Origin: CANHEE01 sp043777755
Lineage (GTDB): Bacteria; Bacteroidota; Bacteroidia; Chitinophagales; Saprospiraceae
Direction of reading: 5' to 3'
Assembly (NCBI GenBank): GCA_043777755.1
Contig: JAYWHK010000155.1
Span: 1-63,584 of the forward strand
Length of the DNA: 63,584 bases
In this document: positions 33,569 through 41,759 of the stretch, in pieces
Position numbering within the stretch: the stretch's first letter is position 1
Layout: each line of letters opens with the position of its first letter
Position numbers and translations under genes: made by a program
The notes under the pieces: generated by a model
Seen by the model: the letters and a program-made list of their open reading frames with translations, nothing else
What the model was told of the DNA's origin: nothing
Database searches by the model: none

Positions 33569-34387
33569 TTAAAAATTGAAATCTAATTGATTGAAGTAAT
33601 TAATTATATCTTTGAGAGTAGTTTTTTCATTTTTAATAAAATAAGAAGAAAAAGCTGTTTTTGCTTTATAAATAATTTGTTGAGCATGTTTTTTAATTGT
33701 ATCCTCTTTGACATTCCACTGTTCACCAATCTCTTTATATTGTAAATGAGGAGATTCCCGTAGAAGTATCAACAGTTTTTTTTCAGTTACACTTAGCTTG
33801 AAATTACTGATTTGGTTGTAGAAGTGATTTAGAACAGCACTTTTCTCAATGTTCACTTCCAAATTCGTAGAAATCCAGCCCAATATTTCTTGCGGCATCT
33901 TGTACTTTCCAATAATTGTATAGGTGTTAAATTGCGAAATTAATTGTTGGTGTTCGTCGATTTGTAAAGCATAACTCTCTTGTAATACCCAATAATAATC
34001 TCCGTTTAAATTGCGTAACGGCACTATGATTTTATAAGAATTATCCAAAATATTCAACAAAGAACGTTCATTAGCAACTGTTAAATAGGCACTTTTAGCC
34101 CAATGTAAAAAAGAATTTTTATAATTTGGATGAATATGATCTAAAAAATCAAGCAATGTAACATGGTATTTCAGTCCCAAAAAATCACTCAAATAATATT
34201 GAAATGAAATCTCAGAGGTAGGTAAATAAATAGCCAAATAAAAATGCTTTTTACTCAATGGATTATTTTGAATAGACTCAAAAAACTGTTGGCACTCTTC
34301 ATCAGAATAATACAATTCCGTTGAACTCTTTTCCGTTCGGAGTGAGTTTACAAATTTAGTTAAATGTCTAATGTTCTTTTGGTGCAT
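33569..34387 (-). CDS. LuxR-type helix-turn-helix regulator
   Basis: A 272-residue cytoplasmic protein. The C-terminal 65 residues (LSVTEKKLLILLRESPHLQYKEIGEQWNVKEDTIKKHAQQIIYKAK) form a LuxR-like HTH with the recognition helix around NVKEDTIKKHAQQI. The N-terminal 200 residues look like a PAS-type sensor (LRNLNGDYYWVLQESYALQID) and carry no receiver Asp or autoinducer-binding signature. Its stop lies 7 bases from the direct repeats that precede the giant surface protein gene, so local activation of that gene (and perhaps of itself through the site at 34486) is a reasonable inference. Confidence 0.75.
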   Translation of the reverse strand: MHQKNIRHLTKFVNSLRTEKSSTELYYSDEECQQFFESIQNNPLSKKHFYLAIYLPTSEISFQYYLSDFLGLKYHVTLLDFLDHIHPNYKNSFLHWAKSAYLTVANERSLLNILDNSYKIIVPLRNLNGDYYWVLQESYALQIDEHQQLISQFNTYTIIGKYKMPQEILGWISTNLEVNIEKSAVLNHFYNQISNFKLSVTEKKLLILLRESPHLQYKEIGEQWNVKEDTIKKHAQQIIYKAKTAFSSYFIKNEKTTLKDIINYFNQLDFNF

Positions 34388-34424
34388 ATTGCTATATTGA
34401 TTTGATAATTTTACAGTAAATATT

Positions 34425-34465
34425 TGGGCTAAATTGATTAGTATTATTTTTGAACGCCCGCTTAA
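34425..34465. repeat. Repeat family F, short copy
   Basis: GGGCTAAATTGATTAGTATTATTTTTGAACGCCCGCTTAA in two parts: the complement of the outer sequences of the 7382-7490 element, joined without its inner hairpin. Confidence 0.6.
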
Positions 34466-34570
34466 TATATTTTAAAATGTCGATTATTCCAGTTGATATA
34501 CTTGTCCTATAAAATAAGTTTTCAAAGGTATATTTTTTTACAAAAAAAATGAAACCATTTTATATTTTTT

Positions 34571-34625
34571 ATAAAAAAATCTACCAAACAGCAACAGCCA
34601 ATCGAATGAATCCGATTGGCTGTTG
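34571..34625 (-). terminator. Terminator of the LamG protein gene
   Basis: Stem CAACAGCCAATCG with complement, 8-base loop AATGAATC, then T7 on the minus strand. Stem and loop are identical to the core of the hairpin at 27046-27086. Confidence 0.85.
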
Positions 34626-34653
34626 GTGTTTATCACTAAATCTGTCATATTTT

Positions 34654-35889
34654 TTACTGTACCAATACGAAACTTCCTGTTTTTGATTTCTCTTGTCCTT
34701 GACAAATATATTTTATACGGTAAAGATAACTGCCAGGCTGGGCGAGTTGCCCATTAACTTTGCCGTCCCATCTTGTAAAAGGCTCTTTTGTATTGAAAAC
34801 AACACCGCCCCAACGGTCTAAAATCTCAAATTGCTCTAATGTTCCAATCGTATAAGGATTGCTGATACCAAAGGTTTCGTTTGTTTCATCGCCATTTGGC
34901 GTAAAAGCATTTGGCATATAAACCTCACCACAAGGCTGTAACAAAGGGTCAATGACGGTTACTCTGATGGTGTCATAGGCAGTACACGTCGTAGTCGTAT
35001 CTGAAAAACGAGCGGTATAAATATAAAGACCCGCTTTATCAGGTTTTATGGTCACGTTTGGCTCAACAGGGTCATCAATGAACTGTGTTGGAAACCAAGA
35101 ATGTTTGTTGGCACAATAGTTTTCCGTCGTTACTTTGATTTCATCACCAATAAATAAAAGAACATCTTGGTTTTTGATGCGGTCGGGTTTGTCATAAAGT
35201 GCAATCGCTTCTTCTTCTTTGATTGCGGTATCGTACAAACGAAACTCGTCAATCAAACCTCTCAAATGAGAACCTGGCACATTTGGGTCACAACCACTTT
35301 TTCCAATAGTAAAAACACTGTTGCTCGTCAAGTTAATACGTTGAGCATCAGGCGTATAGGCAACCGTTTTGCGCACGCCATTCAAAAATAATTTGTGGTA
35401 ATTTCCTTCTCTAATAAATACAATATGCTGCCAACAAGTGCCGTTGTCAATTTTGGCAGTCATGTCAATAGAACGTTTTTCGTCTTTCATTTTCACCTTG
35501 ATAGAACGAGAGGTGGCATCATACTGAATCTGCAAAGCACGTTTGTTTTTGCAAGAATCCGCATTGGTAAAAATATCTCTTACACCAATGCTCCCCGTTG
35601 GTTTGAAGTAAAAACTTATGGCAAAATTCGCTGTACTGAATTTATAAGAAACATCGTATAAAAACATAAATTCGCTGCCTTTGAGTTCCATCGCTCCACC
35701 GTTGATACCACAAACTTGTTTTGGTGCATTTGGAGAAAACTGAGATTTTGAGCCTTTATCGCTACAATCAACACTCAAATTCTTCGCATCGTCAAAGCAA
35801 TAATGCGCTGCTAATTTTACTTGTGGAGGTAATTGAGCAAAAAGACTAAAAGAGAATAAGGCAAAGCCTAAAGTGATTATTTTTTTCAT
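34654..35889 (-). CDS. LamG-domain protein with gliding-type T9SS type B C-terminal domain
   Basis: 411 residues from the ATG at 35889 (MKKIITLGFALFSFSLFAQ, a clean signal peptide; an in-frame start eight codons upstream would spoil it). Residues 25-235 form a LamG/concanavalin-like sandwich (HYCFDDAKNLSVDCSDKG, FAISFYFKPTGSIGVRDIF, LRGLIDEFRLYDTAI). A short Ig-like part follows. The last 85 residues (VYMPNAFTPNGDETNETFGI, LDRWGGVVFNTKEPFTRWDG, GSYLYRIKY) are the gliding motility-associated C-terminal domain. Surface-exposed, probably carbohydrate or protein binding. A -7 box TAATTTTG is at 35940-35947 (complement). Confidence 0.9.
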   Translation of the reverse strand: MKKIITLGFALFSFSLFAQLPPQVKLAAHYCFDDAKNLSVDCSDKGSKSQFSPNAPKQVCGINGGAMELKGSEFMFLYDVSYKFSTANFAISFYFKPTGSIGVRDIFTNADSCKNKRALQIQYDATSRSIKVKMKDEKRSIDMTAKIDNGTCWQHIVFIREGNYHKLFLNGVRKTVAYTPDAQRINLTSNSVFTIGKSGCDPNVPGSHLRGLIDEFRLYDTAIKEEEAIALYDKPDRIKNQDVLLFIGDEIKVTTENYCANKHSWFPTQFIDDPVEPNVTIKPDKAGLYIYTARFSDTTTTCTAYDTIRVTVIDPLLQPCGEVYMPNAFTPNGDETNETFGISNPYTIGTLEQFEILDRWGGVVFNTKEPFTRWDGKVNGQLAQPGSYLYRIKYICQGQEKSKTGSFVLVQ

Positions 35890-35950
35890 TGAATAAATAT
35901 CTGGAAAAGTCAAATTTTTTAATGGAAGATTATAAAACGCAAAATTACGA

Positions 35951-36706
35951 TTATTTCTTGTGTAAGTTGCGTAATTTAATATATTTTAAAAAAGTTGCAT
36001 GGGAGGTGTTCATCGCAATGGTAAAACCAGCCCAACCATCAAGAAAGCCCATTTTGAAGAAATAGTCCCTAATAAAACGCCACAAAGGATTGATTATCAA
36101 CGAAATAAAATTGGATTTTTTACCTTTTTGGAAAGCCGCTTGTGCTGCAATTGTACTAAATTTGTTGCCTTGTGCAATGTGTTCATCTATCGAATAATAA
36201 CTATAGTGTAACAAATCGCCTTGGATTTTTTTAGAAATCGCTCCTTTTTGCATTTCATAACGGTCATGTGGATTTTCGCCCGTCCATTGCCCTTTTCGGC
36301 TGTCCCAAAGCCTTAGTTTTTCATCGGGATACCAAGCACCATGTCGAATCCATTGACCACAAAAACTGGTACACCGATTGAAAAAATAAGCATCGGCTTC
36401 CCAATTATTTTTCATAGCTAAAACATTGTCTTTCAATGTATTATCCAAACATTCGTCCGCATCTAATGACAAAATATATGGATAAGATGCCTGCGTAATC
36501 GCCCAGTTTTTTTGCTCAATATGCCCTTCAAAACGATGCTCTATGAATCGTGTGCCATACGACAAACAAATTTCTTTCGTTTTATCCGTCGAAAAAGAAT
36601 CAATCACCACTATTTCATCTGCCACATCTTTAACATTCGCCAAACAACGGGCAATGTTTTTTTCTTCATTAAAAGTAATAATGACTACGGACAAACAAAT
36701 TTGCAT
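35951..36706 (-). CDS. Glycosyltransferase family 2
   Basis: A 251-residue GT-A enzyme of the LPS-core WaaE/KdtX-like type. Nucleotide-sugar motifs: SVVIITFNEEKNIARCL at the start, EIVVIDSFSTDKT, and a DxD-like SLDADECLD near residue 80. Central segment WYPDEKLRLWDSRKGQWTGENPHD is typical of the subgroup. It adds a sugar to lipid A core or a surface glycan; acceptor not known. It is followed within 60 bases by the LamG gene; no other glycan genes sit beside it. Confidence 0.9.
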   Translation of the reverse strand: MQICLSVVIITFNEEKNIARCLANVKDVADEIVVIDSFSTDKTKEICLSYGTRFIEHRFEGHIEQKNWAITQASYPYILSLDADECLDNTLKDNVLAMKNNWEADAYFFNRCTSFCGQWIRHGAWYPDEKLRLWDSRKGQWTGENPHDRYEMQKGAISKKIQGDLLHYSYYSIDEHIAQGNKFSTIAAQAAFQKGKKSNFISLIINPLWRFIRDYFFKMGFLDGWAGFTIAMNTSHATFLKYIKLRNLHKK

Positions 36707-36786
36707 TAAAATCTAATTTTTTTGCAAAAATAGAGTGATTTTACAAAAAACATCATATTTAATGACTTTTATTTTCTAAGAAAACA

Positions 36787-36899
36787 TATATACGCAGCGG
36801 CTGATATTGGTTATTAGATATTAAAGATATTGCAAACGCTTGGTGTTCAATATTTTACATAAATTGCAAAATCCCAAAACACTTTCCATTGTGTATATT
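36787..36899. repeat. Interspersed repeat family D, copy 2
   Basis: Closely matches copy 1 over about 100 bases, from ATATACGCAGCGG to CATTGTGTATATT, including GATATTGGTTATTAGATATT. Degenerate CTCTCCTACTTTCTC repeats follow up to the ABC gene. Confidence 0.7.
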
Positions 36900-36932
36900 T
36901 AGGTAGCACCACTCTCCTACTTTCTCATTTTC

Positions 36933-37817
36933 TCACTCTCCTACTTTCTTAATAAAAATCTCATTCAGCGTAGGCAATTTTTCTTGAAAAGCGACGATTG
37001 CTGTATTATTTTGAATAAATTGGTTCAAAATATGGTTAGAACGGACACCTTCATTGAGTTGAAGCGTCGCTGTTTGCCCTTGATTTTTCACAATATTGCA
37101 GAAATTATCCAAATTTGGCAATACACCATTGTATGTGATTTCAAATAAATTTTCTTTAAATTTTTCTTTAACGGCTTTTACTTCGCCTTCCAAAACGTTT
37201 TTTCCCTTGTGAATCAACACAATACTATCGCAAATCTCTTCGACTTGTTCCATACGGTGCGTAGAAAAGATAATCGTAGTTCCATTTTTATGCAAAAGGT
37301 CGATTTCTTCTTTGATAAGATTCGCATTAACAGGGTCAAGTCCTGAAAATGGCTCATCTAAAATCAACAAACTTGGGCGATGTAAAACGGTTGCAATAAA
37401 CTGTGTTTTTTGCTGCATACCTTTGGAAAGCTCTTCCACTTTTTTGCCCCACCATTCTTTAATATCCAATTTTGTCAGCCAATTAATCGTTTCTTGACGT
37501 GCATCGGCATAACTCATTCCTTTGAGCTGCCCCAAATAGATTAATTGTTCTCCAATCTTCATTTTTTTGTACAAACCACGTTCTTCTGGCATATACCCAA
37601 TCTGCATTGCCATTTCGGAACTTAATTTTTTTCCCTTAAAAAAAACTTGACCACTATCCGCCCGTGTAATCGTCGTAATAATACGAATGGTAGAAGTTTT
37701 ACCTGCGCCATTAGGGCCTAACATTCCAAATATTTTACCTTCTGGAATCTCGAAGCTAACGTTGTCCACAGCCAAGTGATTGCTGTATGATTTTACTATA
37801 TTTTCTAAACGAAGCAT
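36933..37817 (-). CDS. ABC transporter ATP-binding subunit
   Basis: A 294-residue ATPase. Walker A GPNGAGKT at 34-41, signature LSKGMQQK near 133-140, Walker B LLILDEPFSGLDP near 155-167, switch His in STHRM. The last 80 residues are the DUF4162-type tail of the ABC-2 (NatA/CcmA-like) group. These proteins normally pair with a membrane subunit encoded next door; none is found here, so the partner must be elsewhere or lost. Substrate unknown. TATCTTTG -7 box at 37884-37891 (complement). Confidence 0.92.
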   Translation of the reverse strand: MLRLENIVKSYSNHLAVDNVSFEIPEGKIFGMLGPNGAGKTSTIRIITTITRADSGQVFFKGKKLSSEMAMQIGYMPEERGLYKKMKIGEQLIYLGQLKGMSYADARQETINWLTKLDIKEWWGKKVEELSKGMQQKTQFIATVLHRPSLLILDEPFSGLDPVNANLIKEEIDLLHKNGTTIIFSTHRMEQVEEICDSIVLIHKGKNVLEGEVKAVKEKFKENLFEITYNGVLPNLDNFCNIVKNQGQTATLQLNEGVRSNHILNQFIQNNTAIVAFQEKLPTLNEIFIKKVGE

Positions 37818-38076
37818 TGTCTATTATTGTTAGAATGTTAGATTGTTAAAGTATTTGGTCGTACCCTTTTACATTTTTTTCGTCAAAGATAAAATAAGTG
37901 TTTTAAAAAATATAATTTTTCGGGTAAAATGCGTTTTTTTACCGATGAATAAATCGTCATAAGTCAATAAGTCTTTTAACTTGATGATTAGCAATGGTCT
38001 ATAGCATTTTTTAATAAAAAAAATCTTAGTGTACAGAAGTTTGTGCTACCGACGAAGTTGCTTATGTTTCATAATT

Positions 38077-38209
38077 CTGCACGCAGATTTACGCAGATGA
38101 TGCTCCGCATCACTTACGGATTTTCGCTGATTTTTTATGTAGGAAATCCGTGAAAATCCATGAGTGAAATCAATTTATTGATTTTATCTGCGAAAATCCG
38201 TGTGCTAAA
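38077..38209. repeat. Large inverted repeat family B, copy 2
   Basis: Same layout as 10174-10303: left arm GCACGCAGATTTACGCAGATG, split by small hairpins (GATGCTCCGCATC), right arm ATCTGCGAAAATCCGTGTGC. It fills much of the 37818-38264 spacer; an AAGTC-type cluster (37955-37985) precedes it. Confidence 0.7.
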
Positions 38210-38264
38210 ATGCGCTTAGTTTGCAAGCACGAGATTTCGGACACTAATAAAAAAAATTAAAATT

Positions 38265-39422
38265 TTGAACCTACACATTAAATTAACAACGTTTTTACTT
38301 GTTTTTCTTTTTGCTTTAAAAAAAACAAATGCACAAGACACGACCAAATTTATACGTGTAAATTACCATTTTTTATTAAAAAATGACAATTCTGGTAATT
38401 TCAATCAATATTGGGACGGCAGAGCGGACTCCTCTATGAACGGTTATGAGCGTGCAAAATTGGTGATTGAAAAAGCCAATTACGAGTTGGCGCACAACCG
38501 TAAAATGTTTTTACCCAAACCAAACAGTACCGAAGTCTTGCCGACATCTATGCAATACCTTTTGTGTGGTGTTTATTTTCATGCCGACGACGAATATTAC
38601 ACACCAGACCAGCATACGGGCTGGGCGATGCTCTACAAATATGGTGTCAATACGAAAACTGAAATCAATATTTTCAATACGCCAGACGATGAAGAAGGCT
38701 CAGGAATTGCCAATAACATTGCTTATCCGCTTGAAAAAGACATCGAATTGTCTTTTAAGTTCAAAGATTACATCAAATATGTTCGTTTTCCAGGTTGGAG
38801 CGTTACGTACGCCGCTGGTACAGTGAACCACGAAATGGGGCATTTGCTGGGTTTGCAGCACACTTGGAACGAAACAGACGGTTGCGACGATACACCTATG
38901 GGAAAATTCATTGACGGAAACTATACCCAGTGTTGGTCTTATGTAGAAGGTGCTTCTTTGTGTGGTGATTGGAACAATTGCTCCAATAATATTATGGATT
39001 ACAACCAGCATTTTCCCCATGCTTATACGCCTTGTCAGTTGGAAAAAATACACAACGTGCTGAATAATTCTGGGGTAAATTATGTAGCAAAAATGGATAA
39101 AAATGCACCTCCCGTTGCTTTTTTTGATGTTTTTTCAAAAGAAAATAAAGAAAGAGTTGTTTTAGAAGGTCGAATTTGCGCCAATACGGTAAAATACAAA
39201 GTGGAGATTTTTGATTTGGGAAAAAGCGATAATCCCAAAGCCGCAAAATTGGTTTATACGATTGCCAATGAATTAGAACTATCGCAATTGTACCTCTCTG
39301 AATTTTATCTTTTCAAAAAAGAAAATCGTTACAAAATTCGTTTGACGACCTTCTCTAAAAGCGGAGAAAAAGTAATATCAGAAAAAACATTGGATAAAGA
39401 AAATGTGTTTTTATTGAAATAA
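38265..39422 (+). CDS. Secreted metzincin-type zinc protease (M43-like)
   Basis: A 385-residue protein. The zinc motif HEMGHLLGLQH is at 189-199 (HExxHxxGxxH) and the Met-turn NNIMDY at 241-246, as in metzincins of the M43 type; paired cysteines nearby (CDDT, CWSYVEGASLCGDWNNC) fit that family. The best start is TTG at 38265: it gives a complete signal peptide (LTTFLLVFLFALKKTNAQ) and no in-frame ATG occurs upstream. The C-terminal 120 residues look like a beta domain with no recognised sorting signal. Role: extracellular or periplasmic proteolysis. A perfect REP-like palindrome follows the stop. Confidence 0.85.
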   Translation: MNLHIKLTTFLLVFLFALKKTNAQDTTKFIRVNYHFLLKNDNSGNFNQYWDGRADSSMNGYERAKLVIEKANYELAHNRKMFLPKPNSTEVLPTSMQYLLCGVYFHADDEYYTPDQHTGWAMLYKYGVNTKTEINIFNTPDDEEGSGIANNIAYPLEKDIELSFKFKDYIKYVRFPGWSVTYAAGTVNHEMGHLLGLQHTWNETDGCDDTPMGKFIDGNYTQCWSYVEGASLCGDWNNCSNNIMDYNQHFPHAYTPCQLEKIHNVLNNSGVNYVAKMDKNAPPVAFFDVFSKENKERVVLEGRICANTVKYKVEIFDLGKSDNPKAAKLVYTIANELELSQLYLSEFYLFKKENRYKIRLTTFSKSGEKVISEKTLDKENVFLLK

Positions 39423-39426
39423 GTAA

Positions 39427-39474
39427 TTACTTTTCCTTAGCGTTGGCGTTAACGCCAACGCTAAGGAAAAGTAA
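39427..39474. repeat. REP-like hairpin family A, copy 4
   Basis: A perfect 48-base palindrome centred on GTTAAC, with arms TTTTCCTTAGCGTTGGC and complement. Further on, 39609-39639 carries short ATCATTC-type tandem repeats just before the next gene. Confidence 0.85.
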
Positions 39475-39641
39475 AAACGACACAACAATTTTGATTTTTT
39501 TTCGTATTAGCTAACAGGTGAAAAGCTGTTAAAAGCAAATGCTTTACAATATATAGAATGTTGAAAAAATAAGTAAAACAATTATTTGACAATCAACGTT
39601 TTGCAAAATTCATCGTTCATCATTTATCATTCATCATTCCT

Positions 39642-41669
39642 ATGCAATTTCTATATCCTACATTTCTTTGGGCGTTGGCAGCCCTTGCGATTCCGATTAT
39701 TATACATTTATTTTCGTTTCGTCGTTATCGTAAAGTGTATTTTACCAATGTTCGTTTTTTAAAAGAGGTAAAAGAAGAAACGAGTTCAAGGCAAAAAATC
39801 AAGAATTTATTGGTGTTGGCAGCACGCTGTTTGGCACTGATAGGATTGGTATTGGCATTTGCGCAACCTTTTATTCCACAGCAAGATAAGGTGATGCAAG
39901 GAGAGCGTGCTGTGAGTATTTTTGTAGATAACTCATTCAGTATGAACGCTTTGACACAAGATATTACTCTTTTTGAAAAAGCAAAATTACGTGCTAGAGA
40001 AATTGTTCAGGCTTATGCTCCTGATGACCGTTTTCAGATTTTGACCAATGATTTTGAAGGTCGTCACCAACGTTTGGTGAGCAAAGAAGATGCTTTGGCT
40101 TTGATAGATGAAATCAAATCTTCGCCAGCTTCTCGAGAGTTTTCAAAAGTCATGCAACGCCAACAACAGGCACTGAATCTGGGTAAAGCTCCCAATAAAA
40201 TTGCTTATTTATTGTCTGATTTTCAAAAAAATGTAAGTGATTTTTCGACCTACAAAGATACTTCTGTTCAAATCAATTTGATTCCATTACAAGCCGTCCA
40301 AGAAAAAAATATTGCGATAGATTCTGCTTGGTTTGAAGCTCCTGTTCAGATGTTGAATCAAACCAGTCAAGTGGTCGTAAAAGTACGCAATTACAGTACA
40401 GAACCAGCTGAAAATGTGCGTGTTACACTCAAACACAATGGTCAAGACAAACCCGTCGGAACGTTTAATATTCCTGCAAAATCCGTGGTGACGGACACTG
40501 TAAATTTGACCGTTTTGACAACAGGTTGGCATGATGCAACGCTAACTTTAACTGACTACCCAGTGCAATTTGACGATAGCTATAATTTTTCATTTTATGT
40601 AGCGGAGCAAATAAACGTGCTTACTTTGAATGAAAATTTACCCAATAAATACTTGAGTTCCGCTTTTGGAACTTCGTCTTATTTCAAAATCACCGACCAA
40701 AATAGTCGTGGTATTGATTATTCAAAACTGGCTCAGTACCAGTTGATTGTGTTGAATGAAACGGCAAATATTACTTCTGGTTTGTCCGCAGAATTGTACA
40801 ATTATGCTAAAAACGGTGGAAATGTTTTGCTTTTCCCTAATGGAAGTGGTAATACGACAAGTTACAATACACTTTTGAACACTTTTCGAGCAAATGATTT
40901 TCAGAGTTTTGACAATTCAGAACGCCAAGTTTCCAACATTAATACAGAAGAATTTATTTTCAATGATGTATTCATAAATAAAGGTGACAACATGAAATTA
41001 CCGACAACAAAAGGGAATTTTAAGATGTCTAATGTTTCAGCAAGGGGCGGTGAAGCACTGATGAGCTACCGTGATGGTTCTGTTTTTTTACAGAAATACA
41101 ATGTCGAAAAAGGCAATCTTTACGTTTGTGCTGCGCCTTTAGATGAACGTTACTCGAATCTTTCAAAAAGTGCTGAAATTTTTGTTCCGATGTTGTATAA
41201 AATGGCAATTTCAACGTCAAAATCGCCGCAAATTGCTTACACAATCGGTAAAGACGAATTTGTAGAAGCCGATGCAAAAGTAAGTGCTGGCGAAAGTACT
41301 TATAAAATGAAAGGTAAAAATGAAGAGTTTATTCCTGACCAAAAAACGATTGGTTCAAAAGTGGTTTTGGGTATTAGCGAAGGCACGAGAGAAGCTGATT
41401 TTTATAGTTTGTATATCAATGCAAAAGATGTGATTTCAAAATATGCGTTTAATTTTGATAGAAAAGAGTCTGATTTACAGTATTTTACAAAAGATGATTT
41501 ATTGAAATTACCGAATAAAAACCTTAGTATTATTGATGCCAATGAAAAGGCAAATTTTACGGATTTGGTTGGTGAGCGTAGCCAAGGGATTGCACTTTGG
41601 CGTTGGTTTATTGTTATGGCGTTGGTAGCATTGGCAATAGAGCAATTGTTGTTGAAGTTTTGGAAGTAG
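39642..41669 (+). CDS. BatA/von Willebrand-type membrane protein
   Basis: A 675-residue protein. The N-terminus (FLYPTFLWALAALAIPIIIH, then RRYRKVYFTNVRFLKEVKEE) is the BatA N-terminal domain (PF07584 type) with two spans; a VWA-like domain follows (AVSIFVDNSFSMNAL, DxSxS-like metal site with Asn in the middle). The large middle part is periplasmic beta-rich. A last span (WRWFIVMALVALAIEQLLLKFW) ends the protein. Such proteins occur with MoxR/Bat operons in Bacteroidota, but no MoxR or other Bat gene lies beside it here. Function unknown. Confidence 0.88.
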   Translation: MQFLYPTFLWALAALAIPIIIHLFSFRRYRKVYFTNVRFLKEVKEETSSRQKIKNLLVLAARCLALIGLVLAFAQPFIPQQDKVMQGERAVSIFVDNSFSMNALTQDITLFEKAKLRAREIVQAYAPDDRFQILTNDFEGRHQRLVSKEDALALIDEIKSSPASREFSKVMQRQQQALNLGKAPNKIAYLLSDFQKNVSDFSTYKDTSVQINLIPLQAVQEKNIAIDSAWFEAPVQMLNQTSQVVVKVRNYSTEPAENVRVTLKHNGQDKPVGTFNIPAKSVVTDTVNLTVLTTGWHDATLTLTDYPVQFDDSYNFSFYVAEQINVLTLNENLPNKYLSSAFGTSSYFKITDQNSRGIDYSKLAQYQLIVLNETANITSGLSAELYNYAKNGGNVLLFPNGSGNTTSYNTLLNTFRANDFQSFDNSERQVSNINTEEFIFNDVFINKGDNMKLPTTKGNFKMSNVSARGGEALMSYRDGSVFLQKYNVEKGNLYVCAAPLDERYSNLSKSAEIFVPMLYKMAISTSKSPQIAYTIGKDEFVEADAKVSAGESTYKMKGKNEEFIPDQKTIGSKVVLGISEGTREADFYSLYINAKDVISKYAFNFDRKESDLQYFTKDDLLKLPNKNLSIIDANEKANFTDLVGERSQGIALWRWFIVMALVALAIEQLLLKFWK

Positions 41670-41759
41670 CATAAGTTAGGCACATTTTTTTCTTTTTATA
41701 AAAAATAGAAAAAAATGTGTATTTTTGTTGAAAAATTCCAACAAAAATAAAACATACGA

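Noticed and set aside
39609..39639. Regulatory iteron or origin from ATCATTC tandem repeats
   Set aside because: Only four or five imperfect heptamers, no DnaA boxes or rep gene nearby; probably simple-sequence DNA.
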